Source of the DNA: Dryocosmus kuriphilus
Lineage: Eukaryota > Arthropoda > Insecta > Hymenoptera > Cynipidae
Assembly: GCA_038277395.1 (NCBI GenBank)
Contig: CM076193.1
Span: 177,422,711 to 177,486,710, forward strand
Direction: 5' to 3'
DNA length: 64,000 bases
Shown: positions 1 to 11,700 of the stretch, in pieces
Position numbering within the stretch: position 1 is the first letter of the stretch
Layout: every line of letters begins with the position of its first letter
Made by a program: the position numbers and the translations under genes
Notes under the pieces: model-generated
Database searches by the model: none
The model's input: the letters and a program-made list of their open reading frames with translations, nothing else
What the model was told of the DNA's origin: nothing

Positions 1-101
1 TTTTTAAGCACTTTAGCAGCAGCTGGGTATGAAAGTTTTGGTCCGTGTGCATTGCTGCACAAAAACACAGCTTCGAACCGTTTAGCGTATACTGCACTCA
101 T
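1..101 (-). pseudogene. Transposase-like N-terminal fragment (runs off left edge)
   Basis: An open minus-strand frame starts at an ATG at 99-101 and runs off the left edge with no stop (33 codons visible). It reads MSAVYAKRFEAVFLC... and then GPKLSYPAAAKVLK. A short helical N-terminus, a 'GPKLS' turn and an 'AAKxLKK' helix resemble the helix-turn-helix start of Tc1/IS630-type transposases in arthropods, which bind the transposon ends. This is recognised by eye only. Most of the gene, including any DDE catalytic residues, would lie outside the window, so it could be an intact N-terminus or a scrap. The longer minus-strand frame just upstream (98-403) has no similarity I can recognise. Confidence 0.3.
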
Positions 102-413
102 TGCGCAAACTTGTTCACTATCCGACACTTCGAATGAGACTGAACTAAGTCGGCAGTTCCGCTCTTGCCCTTGAAACGTGCAGTCAGGCCAAAAAAGAAA
201 TGACAAAAATCTTTAAACCTTTTCGAGGAAACGCGTATTCTTTCTTGTGGAACAGACTGTAAGCCTTCCTTCACAATGATTGATTCATGCGAAAACATTT
301 TGCAAGGTTTCGAAAAATCTTTTAAAGGTAATATGAAAAATCCAAGCAAGCTACAGGTCAGTAAAGCTTTTGTTATACATTTCTTTCCCGATGGATAAGT
401 CAATGTCTATAAT

Positions 414-590
414 AACTACGAATTAAAAACTCCAATTTCTTTTTATTTTAAACCTAAGATTCAGCTAATTAACTCAGAAAAAGGTTCTCCACATCCAAAC
501 AGTACTAAAGCTGCTAAAGTGAAGGACGTGCAAAGCCTCTTCAATTATTTGAGTGCTTCTGGGAAAAGATTCTTCGAAAATTATTTTTAA
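414..590 (+). pseudogene. Possible C-terminal tail of a transposase-like ORF
   Basis: A 58-codon plus-strand frame ends at TAA 588-590. It reads ...SPHPNSTKAAKVKDVQSLF and ...SASGKRFFENYF. A lysine-rich 'AKVKDVQSL' segment followed by a short aromatic 'FFENY' end resembles the C-terminal tails of several insect transposase families. There is no start codon and no upstream continuation in the same frame, so at best it is a decayed remnant. I cannot assign a family. It lies about 300 bp from the transposase-like N-terminus on the opposite strand, so the two are probably not one gene. Confidence 0.2.
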
Positions 591-599
591 AAAATTGAT

Positions 600-2590
600 C
601 AAAAGAATGAAAACGCAGAAGATACCGAAGGCAGTGAGGATGAGGAGTAAATTAATGTACAAAGACTGCGTATTTGACTCATTTTTTTAAAGAAATTAAT
701 TATGTTTCTCATATTTATGTGTGTTTTTTCTTTGCATTGTTTAGTAAAACAAAATAATAAACCATAATAACAGTTGGTTTTGGTTGGCCTGCATAACCTT
801 CAAAATTTTCGCTAAAAGCTGCATTAGCTACAGCACGTGCACTCAACCCAACAGCAAATAAGGATTTTCAATAATTATTATTAAAGTGTGTTAAGTTAAT
901 AACACATTTAATTATTACACTTTGGTATTATTCAATATTTAAACATATGAATTGCAAAAATCTTCATCATTGTTGATGGCAAAATGTAGCGAGAGTGGCA
1001 TTTCACGTCGTGTGGCCTCTCGGTACATTCCATGCACCAGACGTCCAGCCGTTTGCGTCTTGAAATATTAATAATTTTTAAACCATCAATTCGATTGATG
1101 TCAAACTTTCTAAAAAACTTCTTTCAACATTCATCCACAACTTTCTCACTGGAAGTTTATCGTTGCTCAAAATTTGCTCGCTAAACGGAGCGCTTGAAGA
1201 TTATAATCCATGATTTTTACAATGTCTAAACAAATAATTACCATCTTTTTTGCTTATAACAATATTTACTTTTTTCTTTTTTAGTTAGTCTTAGAAGACT
1301 TAAACACGCGATCTGTTATTAATTAAAGCAAAAAATTCTGAAAATTGGCTAAGTTAGGGCGAGTTGAAGTTAAAAAAGATTACAATTTTTTGTTTTCAAA
1401 AAATCTACTTTTTTCCAATTATTTCAAAAACAAAAAAAAGCTACAAAATTTTGCAAAAGGAAGAGCAGATGCGCTTTGAAATTCTCTATAAATTTCAGTT
1501 CTTAAAATTAACATTTGAACAATTTTTAAAATTGACGTTCTGGACAATACTTCTCACGCTGAATCCATACGTATCCCCTTTTGACTTCGGGAGGTTCAAT
1601 TGAACAAAATCGTTTCTCGTTTACTATCTTTCTAGTCAAAAATTGATCAAGTGCGATAATAATAAGACAGTCAGAAAAGTAAATTAATTAACATTAAGCC
1701 AAAAAGTTTGAAATTTTTGAGTGCTAATAAATTAGGTTGCGAAGTCACTCAATCTTATTTTACATCACTTTTCGAGGTCCGGGACATGAATCGTAAAATT
1801 CTATTATTTATGAGCAGAATTTCTCTACCTCTGTAAGCGAGAATTGGAAAGTAAAAAGGGGAAAAATAGTATTGAGTGGAAAGAATTCCATGACGTGAAA
1901 TATCGATTGGTCTCATCGTTCCTCCAGAGCAGAGTGTTTGAACTAGGAGAGGGTAGCTGACAAGCGAAAGCTAAAAAATCACCAGCAGACTAGTTTGTAC
2001 AAAGGCTAATTTCCCGTGACTCTGCGCTGGCATAGCCATGTTTCACCGTAATGTTCGCCCTGGAAGCCATAATGTCGTGGGTCGTGATTATTTTAACACG
2101 GACTGCAAGTGTCGACCCTGTGCAGGTGTTGGTGCACGTGCTCTGCAAAACACGGATGCACTCACATTCTGTCTCTGATTTTGTGATTTATGCACTAGAA
2201 GCAAATTTCGTCAACACCTAGACGAAATGAACTTCCTTTGGGACACTTACTTAATTTTGATAAAACAATTTTTAAAGTACGTGAAGATGCTAATTGTTCA
2301 GTTCTTTTCATGACACTTTGCCTTTCATAATGTTTGCTTTAGACACATAAAACATATGTGTAAAGATATAAAATTTTTAATCCTCTTCTTGTTGGCTCTT
2401 CATCATTTGCATTCTACCACCATCCTAATCTCTTGCATGGAGAAGAGGGCTTGATAAGACAAACTTGTACGATTTCTTGAGGAATTACTCTTCTTCAAAA
2501 ATTTTCTTTTTAACGATAAGAGCGATAATTTCTGCAAAACAATAAATATTCATGATGAGCTGATGGTCAGAACGTTGTCCGATTATAGTC
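600..2590. other. No gene seen; AT-rich, with a GC-richer part at 1740-2250
   Basis: No recognisable gene or transposon. Short frames here (for example 1364-1603) are lysine/phenylalanine-rich translations of A/T runs. The 1740-2250 stretch is less AT-rich and lacks obvious repetition within the window, so it may be single-copy host sequence, possibly noncoding exon or regulatory DNA. No splice structure could be supported. Confidence 0.4.
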
Positions 2591-2700
2591 AAGGTATCTT
2601 ATGTTTTCCGGGAGATTATAGACCAATATTGATGAAAAATTACTTTAAATGATAGAAAGAAAGATATCAACGCATCCAGACCAAAATGATTTTAATGTAA

Positions 2701-2733
2701 CGTTTCGTCAACTCAGCTGAGAGATCTCATCAG
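2701..2733 (-). ncRNA. Hammerhead ribozyme motif, A1 left arm
   Basis: Read on the minus strand, CUGAUGAG is followed by a stem II (GAU-UCUCAGCUGAG-type hairpin closed by GAC) and then CGAAACG. The conserved core nucleotides CUGAUGA and GAAA are intact. Flanking strands (AUAUUAUUGU before, ACAUUAAAAU after GAAACGUU) can form a stem I of about 8 of 10 pairs. Stem III would be the self-complementary ACGU, as expected for minimal hammerheads that act as dimers. Hammerheads are known in PLE terminal repeats. It is the mirror copy of 16104-16138. Confidence 0.7.
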
Positions 2734-3238
2734 ACAATAATATAATACCAAAATCTAAATAAAATACAAAATTCACCTTAGAAATAAGAATACACATCAG
2801 AAATCAGAAGTAAAAATATTATACAATGTAAAAACTTACCAAAAACATGTTAAGTTAAAATTTTGGAGTCATGTTATCAAGAAAGTCTCAGAACAGACTT
2901 TGAAAATTTTCTTAGAGAACAAAAAGGTTGCCAATTACGTCAGTACCCAAATACATCTAAAAAAATATAATAAACCAGAGAAACAAGTAAAATTTAGAAA
3001 ACTTGAAAATTTTTTATTTTAGGTTAGGTTTCTTTTTAGTATGTAAGAAATAAGAAAGTTACCTTGTAAGAATTAGAAAAAATTAGAAAAAAGCGGATGA
3101 CAATAAAATTGAAGGGCCAATAATAGCAATTGTAAATTAATTAGATAAACATTGTGAAAAATATAATAAAACTTTAAAGATGTGAATTTGGCAGTGAGTA
3201 CATAGCCATGATGAGGCGGTTTGAGTACTGACCAAATG

Positions 3239-6200
3239 GAGCAGATTAGCAATGTGCCGTTGCAGAAACTTATACTTTCTGAAACTTTCAGTGGAAAGTT
3301 TCAATGAAAAGTTTCAATGCCAGTGAAATTTATGAAACTTTAGGGTTTTTGGTCACATTTATGATAATTATAGATTGGAAAATGCCTCTTTTACATTCGA
3401 AATAAGCCTTTCCATATTATAAACTGCATCTTCCTTTCTAAAAACTGTCAAACCTGAGTCAGAACTAACATAACCTAACATAAATACGCGGCAAAGTTTT
3501 GAAAGTTTGTTCATGATTTATAATAACTTAATTAAAACACTTTTAATCAATTTTGATCATGAAACTTATTTATATTTTACACCTCATGTAATTTTTTTTC
3601 TGTTTACCCTATCTTGTAATTAAAGTTGTTTATATTTGTTTAAAACCAGAAATTGAGATAATTAATTATATATCGACATCATCAGTTCAGCCAATCTCTA
3701 AGTAATTTTCTAGCATTAAATAAATTATTTGTTTATGCAAATAAAATAATTTCTAAGTAATATCCGAGAAGCAATAAATAATTTTTTAATTGAAGAAGTG
3801 TTTACAATTATTTTAATAATTTTAATCGAGAAAATTAGCGTTCGCTACTTTAAATGATTTTCAAGAGCTTAAAGAGATTTTAAAAACATTTCAAAGCGTT
3901 TTAAGAGACCTTAAAAGATTTTTTTTTAATTTCAAAGGATTTCAAGCGATTTCAAGCGTTTTTAAGGATTTCTAGGGGATTTACAAAAAAAAATTTTAAT
4001 TGAAAGCATTTCAAAAGATTTAAAATAATTTTTAAGAATTTTACAAAATTTAGAGAATATAAATGTAAATAGGTATTTAAAAATCTATTAACATACTTTT
4101 TAGTTTCAGCTTAAGGCGATATGAAGGTACCACATCATACCTGACACCCAGACCGACCTTCTAATCCTTCAAATTCATTCGAAATGACATGGAATGTCTT
4201 GAAAATACTGGATTTTTTTTAATTCTTTAAAAACCACTGAAGTTCCTTAAAATCATTGCAAATCCTTTTAAATATTTACAATTTCTGTACACCCATCTAA
4301 AATTCCTCGGATCTCCTTTAAATGGCTTCAAATCGATTGAAATCCTTTCAAACTTTTAAAAATGGTTTGAGATCTATCATTGAAATATTTTTAATATCAC
4401 TTTAAGTTCTTTAAAAGCATTAAAACTTCCTTGAATTTCGTTGGAATATTTCGTAATGCTTTAGAATCTCTAAAAGATTCCGAAAAATCATATGAAATCT
4501 CTTAAAATTCCTTAAAGTTACTTTGAAATCCCTTAAAATTCTTTAAATTCATTCAAAATTACCTAAATCTCTTAAAAATCCTGAAACTCATTTAAAAGTT
4601 CGAAAATTTTCAAAAATCATTAGAAATATTTAAAAATAGTTTAAAGTTTTTGAAAATCCTGTATTATCCTCTGAAACTCCTAAAAATCATTTTAAATCCT
4701 TTTAAAATTTTACTAACATACTTTGAGATGTTTTTGAAATCATTTTCTGTTCTTAAGAATCCTTAAAAATCTCCTGAACACTTTTAAAATATTTTTTATT
4801 CCTTAAAATATCTAAATAATTCCTAAGAATCACTTAAAATCTCTTGATATTCTTTTAAGTTTCTTTGAAATATCTTGAAATTTTTCCAATGCATTCAAAA
4901 TGGCTTGAAATCCCTTAAAATTGTTTTAAAGTAGTCTATTTATTTTCTGTTTTGTAATATCTCTTAAAGTTCTTTAAAATTACTGAAAATATTTTGAAAT
5001 TTCGAAAATATTTTTAAAATTCCTTTCAATTCTTTTAAATCTCTTGAAATACTTTAAAATATTACAAAATCCTTTAAAATCTCTTGAAATTTCTGAAACT
5101 CTTTCTAAGTCGCTTAAAATCCATTGAAACTTTTTAAAATATTAAAAATATTTTTAAGATCACTCGAAATTCTTTAGAATCTTTCAAAGTTCTTGGAAAT
5201 ACCTTAAAATCACTATAAATTGTTCGAAATGTCTTCGAATGTTTCAAAATTATTCGAAATTTAATAGAATACTATTAAATATTTTAAAAATCACTTCAAC
5301 ATCTTTAAAATGTTTTAAAATCATTTAAGTTTATTTAAAATACTTTGATACACCTTAAAATCTCTTAAGAAATCAAAAAGTCACTGAAAATCTTCTAAAA
5401 ATTAGTAAAAATATTTTTAAATCTATTGAGATATTTTGAGATCTGCTTAAAATCGCTTTATATTCTTTAAAATTCAAAAGCAACTCTTAAATACTTTACA
5501 ATATTTCCAAATCCCTTAAGAAATTTAAAAATATTCGTAAAAAAAATTTTGAAAACCCATTATTACTTTTAAATCTTTTTAAATTTCCTCGAAATTCTGC
5601 AAGATCATTTTAATTCCTTAAAATATTACACGATCCTTTAAAATCTCTTGAAAAATTTTTAAATCAATTGAAGTCGCTTAAAACTCTTCAAAATTTTTAA
5701 AAATATTTAAAAATTTTTGTATGTACTTTGCAATTTTGTAAAAATCATTCCGAATTCTTTTAAAGACTTTAAAATATTTTTAAATTACTTAAAATCGTTC
5801 TAAATTATTTTAAATCCTTTTAAATTTTTAATATCGTTTAAAATCCTTTGAAATTTTTTAAAAATCATTTCTTAAAATCTTTCGAAATTGATTAGAATAT
5901 TTGAAAATTATTAAAAAATTTTTCCATTTTTTTTTTAAATCACTCTAGATTGTTTAAAATCCTTCAGAATCCTTCGAAAATCCTTTAAAATCCTTCGAAA
6001 TTTCTTCAAATCACTTGAAATTGTCAGAAATTTCTTAAAATCATTTGAAGTCGCTTGAAATCTTTCGAAATTTATTGAAATATTTTTAAATGCATTGAAA
6101 TATTTTAAAATGCATTGGAATATTTCGAAAATTTTTTCAAATCACTCTAAATTATATAAACCCTTTGAAATTTTTTTTTCATTACTTGAAATTGTTTGAA

Positions 6201-6421
6201 ATCCTTTTAAGTCTTTAACAATGATTTGAAATTTTATAAAATACTTTCATATATAATGTTTGTAATTTAAACATTCAAAAAAATATAATTTATATACGCT
6301 AAATTCGTTAAATTTTCATAAGTTTCGTCAAAAATTTCGTTGATCATAAATTTCACGTTTTCAAACTTTCAAAGTGAAAGTTTCCAAATGAAACTTCCAG
6401 CGGCACATTGCTAGAGCAGAT
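3239..6421. mobile_element. hAT-like non-autonomous element in A1 left arm (3247-6413) with 8-bp TSD
   Basis: The element begins TAGCAATGTGCCG at 3247 and ends with its reverse complement CGGCACATTGCTA at 6413. It is flanked by the 8-bp duplication GAGCAGAT at 3239-3246 and 6414-6421. A TAG-starting inverted terminus with an 8-bp target duplication is the signature of hAT elements; the superfamily assignment is inference because no transposase is present. The 3.2-kb interior is noncoding. From about 4130 to 6240 it is a degenerate short quasi-repeat built on 'aaaatccttt'. The outer ends (3247-3560 and 6240-6413) contain extra inverted GAAACTTTC-type motifs. It interrupts the PLE 5' UTR region. 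Confidence 0.75.
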
Positions 6422-6517
6422 TCATAGAATTTAAAGGTTATAAGTGAATGTAAGCGCCAAAATTCAAAAAGATATGATAAGGAAACAAATTATAGAATTT
6501 TGAGATTTAGACAAAAA

Positions 6518-8733
6518 TCAATCGTTCAAAGTATTTAATATTGAGTTATATGCAGAATTGTAAAATTGAAGGTCGGTAATTTTATTTAAAGCACTATTAC
6601 CCCTCTTCTTTATATAAATCATTTCGACAAACAATCGTTTATAAAAATTTTGTTCTTTATGTAGGATCTTTATATCGTCCCATTTCATAAAGGAAGAATC
6701 ACAGTTGTGATCTGCGTGAATATGTTTTGCTATTTCTTTTCTATTTTTAATACAATGTTGGACATTTCTCAGATGTTCGTTTCTTCTAGTAACCAAAGAT
6801 CTTTTGGTTTGGTCAATGTATGATAAGCCACAAGAACAGTTGAGTTCATAAACAACATTACATTGATCAAGTTTACTTATAGGGTCTTTTCCTAGTTTAA
6901 TGAAAACATCAAATTTTGAACCAATTTTTAAAATAGTGTTTATATTAAAATCAGAAAAAAGTCTACGAATTGAATATGAAATGTTAGGATAAAATTGAAA
7001 GAGACATAAGTTTTATCAGTTATTGTGTTGTTAGTATTAATGAGGTTTTGATTTGGAGTAGAATTATTCATATTAATTTGGAAGAGTCTATTTTTAATAT
7101 GTTTTTCGATGAAATCATTAGGGTAACTGTTAAATTTTAAAATTTGTTTAACAACCAAAATATTATTTTTATGGAAAGATTTATCAGAGAGTAAAATAGC
7201 TGATTCTATTAAATTTTTTATAATACCAATTTTTTGGCGAGTGGGATGGTTCGAAAAAAAGTTGAGTAATCTACCAGAATATGTGTCTTTTCTATACGAG
7301 TTTGTAATAATATTGTTAGCAGCGTCTCTAATAATTTTTAGGTTTAGAAAATTAATTGAATTATCGACTTCAATTTCATGTGAAAATTGTAGTCTATCAT
7401 GATAACTATTGAAAAATTGAACAGTTTGTTGGATCTGAATCTTAGGAATAATAAGAAATGTGTCGTCAAGATATCTGAAAAAAGTATGTATTTTAAAATC
7501 ATTTTTTTAAAAAATAATCTCCAAATCCTGTAAAACTATTTCAGCTAATATTCCTGAAATCGGGGAACCCATCGGAGTGCCGAATTTCTGATTATAAAAT
7601 TTATTATTAAATTGAAAAAAAGTCGAATTCATTAAAAAAGATATGCTATTTTTAAATTCAGTTAATGGAACATTAGTAAATTTCTTAATGTTTGACCATC
7701 TTTTTTCAATGCCATTTAGAACTAGGTTTAGTGGAATTTTAGTAAACAGTGAGGTAACATCTAGTGATAAAAAGATGTGGTTATTTGGAAATCTGATTTT
7801 TGTGATAGTATCATGGAATGAAATAGAATTTTTGACAAAAGAATTTAATTTCGAAATTGAGTCAGGTAAAATTTGGTTTAAAGTTTTTGCAAGAAAATAA
7901 GTGGGAGAATTTATATAAGAAACGACAGGCCTAAGAGGAAAATTATCTTTGTGTACTTTCGGAAGACTGTACATCCAAACAATGTTGGTATCAGAAGTTG
8001 AAATTGTATTTTTCTTTATATTTTTACCTAGATATCCTTTTATATTGCAATTATTTAAAAGTTTATGGGTTGAATTTTGTAGTTTTTTTAAAGGGTTATT
8101 GTGTGTAAAAAAATTTTCTGTGATTTTAATATTCTTTGCTATTTCCTTATCAATCAGAGATATTCTCTTAGGTTTCTTTATGTAGTTTGGGGTTAGAGAA
8201 AGGACTTTGTTTCTAAGTTCATCCCTAAATTCCAAAGGAATTTTATCCAGATTTACTTCAAAGTCTTTGAAAATTTTCAAAATCTGGTCTTCCTTCTTTG
8301 AAGTAAAGCAAGAACTAAATTTAGATCCTAAACGAATAAAGTCAGAAGCCGGTGTAGGAATAGTTTTTTCTGTCAGATTAACAATCCAAGGATCAGGAAT
8401 CGAATCAATTCTATGTTTATTAATATTGGTATCAATAGGAGTTAAAGATAAAAGATTATTAAATTTATTGTTAAGAATCCTTTCAGTTTTACAAGTAAAA
8501 TTATCATTAGAAGTTTCAAATTCATAGAAGAGAATGGCAAAATCAGAGTTTGACATTAAATTTTTAATTTAATTTTTTGAGATATTGAAGTTTTTTTGTA
8601 AAAGTTTTAAATGAATGTGTATTTCCTGAATCTCGATTATCCTAATTTGGTTTTTTAATCTGTCAATGTTAAATACTTTGAACGATTGATTTTTGTCTAA
8701 ATCTCTAAATTCTATAATTTGTTTCCTTATCAT
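6518..8733 (-). pseudogene. PLE reverse transcriptase + GIY-YIG polyprotein, copy A1 (broken)
   Basis: This encodes the Penelope-type protein: an N-terminal helical region, RT fingers/palm, a linker and a C-terminal GIY-YIG nuclease for target cutting. The start is taken at ATG 8731-8733 (MIRKQIIEF), the first Met after the arm. RT motifs visible are YSLPKVHK...LRPVVS, LSLDVTSLF, GTPMGSPISG and FRYLDDTF at about 7470. The nuclease follows at 6518-6900 with RRNEHLRN and a conserved Glu in FVEMIYIKK. Breaks: a stop in the N-terminal region near 8570, about 40 residues missing before the PLKKLQ segment (including the ADKG motif retained by copy A2), a stop just after 7507, a frameshift near 7010, and YIG changed to YID in the nuclease. 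It is inactive. Its closest relative in the window is A2. Confidence 0.85.
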
Positions 8734-8784
8734 ATATTTTGAATTTTGGCGCTTACATTCACTTATAACCTTTAAATTCTATGA

Positions 8785-11700
8785 ATCTGCTCTAGCAATG
8801 TGCCGCTGAAAGTTTCATTTGGAAACTTTCACTTTGAAAGATTGAAAACGTGAAATTTATGATCAACGAAATTTTTGACGAAACTTATGAAAATTTAACG
8901 AATTTAGCGTATATAAATTATATATTTTTGAATGTTTAAATTACAAACATTATATATTAAAGTATTTTATAAAATTTCAAATCATTGCTAAAGACTTAAA
9001 AGGATTTCAAACAATTTCAAGTAATTAAAAAAAAAATTTCAAAGGGTTTTATATAATTTAGAGTGATTTGAAAAAATTTTCGAAATATTTCAATGCATTT
9101 TAAAATATTTCAATGCATTTAAAAATATTTCAATAAATTTCGAAAGATTTCAAGCGATTTCGAATGATTTTAAGAAATTTCTGACAATTTCAAGTGATTT
9201 GAAGAAATTTCGAAGGATTTAAAAGGATTTTCGAATGATTCTGAAGGATCTTAAACAATCTAGAGTGATTTAAAAAAAAAATGGAAAAATTTTTTAATAA
9301 TTTTCAAATATTGTAATCAATTTCGAAAGATTTTAAGAAATGATTTTTTAAAAAATTTCAAAGGATTTTAAACGATATTAAAAATTTAAAAGGATTTAAA
9401 GTAATTTAGAACGATTTTAAGTAATTTAAAAATATTTTTAAGTATTAAAAAGAATTTGGAATGATTTTTACAAAATTGCAAAATACATAAAAAAATTTAA
9501 AATTTAAAAATATTTTTAAAAATTTGGAAGAGTTTTAAGCGACTTCAATTGATTTTAAAATTTTTCAAGAGATTTTAAAGGATCCTGTAATATTTTAAGG
9601 AATTAAAATGATCTTGAAGAATTTCGAGGAAATTTAAAAAGATTTAAAAGTAGTAATGATTTTTCAAAATATTGTTTACGAATATTTTTAAATTTCTTAA
9701 GGGATTTGGAAATACTGTATAGTATTTAAAAGTTGCTTTTGAAGTTTAAAGAATATAAAGCGATTTTAAGCAGATCTCAAAATATCTCCATAGGTTTAAA
9801 AATATTTTTACTAATTTTTGGAAGATTTTCAGTGACTTTTTGATTTCTTAAGAGATTTTAAGGTATATCAAAGTATTTTAAATAAATTTAAGTAATTTTA
9901 AAACATTTTTAAGATGCTGAAGTGATTTTGAAATATTTAATAGTATTTTATTAAATTTGGAATAATTTTTAAACATTCGAAGACATTTCGAACAATTTAT
10001 AGTGATTTTAAGGTATTTCCAAGAACTTTGAAAGATTCTAAAGAATTTCGAGTGATCTTAAAAATATTTTTAATATTTTAAAAAGTTTCAATGGATTTTA
10101 AGCGACTTAGAAAGATTTTAAGGAATTTCAAGAGATTTTAAAGGATTTTGTAATATTTTAAAGTATTTCAAGAGATTTAAAAGAATTTAAAGGAATTTTA
10201 AAAATATTTTCGAAAATTTCAAAATATTTCCAGTAATTTTAAAGAACTTTAAGAGATTTTACAAAATAGAAAATAAATAGACTACTTCAAAACAATTTTA
10301 AGGGATTTCAAGCCATTTTGAATGCATTGGAAAAATTTCAAGATATTTCAAAGAAACTTAAAAGAATATCAAGAGATTTTAAGTGATTCTTAGGAATTAT
10401 TTAGATATTTTAAGGAATAAAAAATGTTCTAAAAGTATTCAAGAGGGTTTTAAGGATTCTTAAGAACATAAAATGATTTCAAAAACATCTCAAAGTATGT
10501 TAATAATAAAATTTTAAAAGGATTTAAAATGATTTTTACGAGTTTCAGAGAATAATACAGGATTTTCAAAAACTTTAATCTATTTTTAAATATTTCTCAT
10601 GATTTTTGAAAATTTTCTAACCTTTAAATGAGTTTCAGGATTTTTAAGAGATTTAGGTAATTTTGAATGAATTTAAAGAATTTTAAGGGATTTCAAAGAA
10701 ACTTTAAAGAATTTTAAGAGATTTCATATGATTTTTCGGAATCTTTTAGAGATTCTAAAGCATTACGAAATATTCCAACGAAATTCAAGGAAGTTTTAAT
10801 GATTTTAAAGAACTTAAGGTGATTTTAAAAATATTTCAATGATAGATCTCAAACCATTTTTAAAAGTTTGAAAGGATTTCAATGATTTAAAGCGATTTAA
10901 AGGAGTTTCGTGGGATTTTAGAGGGGCATAAAGAAACTATAAATATTTAAAAGGATTTATAATGATTTTAAGAAACTTCAAATGATTTTAAGAAATTTTT
11001 GACAATTTCAAGTGATTTGAAAAAATTTCGAAGGATTTTAAAGGATTTTCGAATGATTCTGAAGGATCTTAAACAATCTAGAGTGATTTAAAAAAAAATG
11101 GAAAATTTTTTTAATAATTTTCAAATATTCTAATCAATTTCGAAACATTTTAAGAAATGATTTTAAAAAAATTTCAAAGGATTTTAAACGATATTAAAAA
11201 TTTAAAAGGATTTAAAGTAATTTAGAACGATTTTAAGTAATTTAAAAATATTTTTAAGTATTAAAAAGAATTTGGAATGATTTTTACAAAATTGCAAAAT
11301 ACATAAAAAAATTTAAAAATATCTTAAAAAATTTGGAAGAGTTTTAAGCGACTTCAATTGATTTTAAAACTTTTGCAGAGATTTTAAAGGATCCTGTAAT
11401 ATTTTAAGGAATTAAAATGATCTTGAAGAATTTCGAGGAAATTTAAAAAGATTTAAAAGTAATAATGATTTTTCAAAATATTTCTTACGAATATTTTAAA
11501 ATTTCTTAAGGGATTTGGAAATATTGTAAAGTATTTAAAAGTTGCTTTTGAATTTTAAAGAATATAAAGCGATTTTAAGCAGATCTCAAAATATCTCAAT
11601 AGATTTAAAAATATTTTTACTAATTTTTGGAAGATTTTCAGTGACTTTTTGATTCCTTAAGAGATTTAGGGTATACCAAAGTATTTTAAATAAATTTAAG

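Noticed and set aside
98..662. Two minus-strand frames of 101 and 62 codons
   Set aside because: No recognisable domain. The second overlaps a more plausible plus-strand transposase tail.
7643..8527. Three plus-strand frames of 78-106 codons
   Set aside because: They are antisense shadows of the minus-strand PLE A1 reverse transcriptase.
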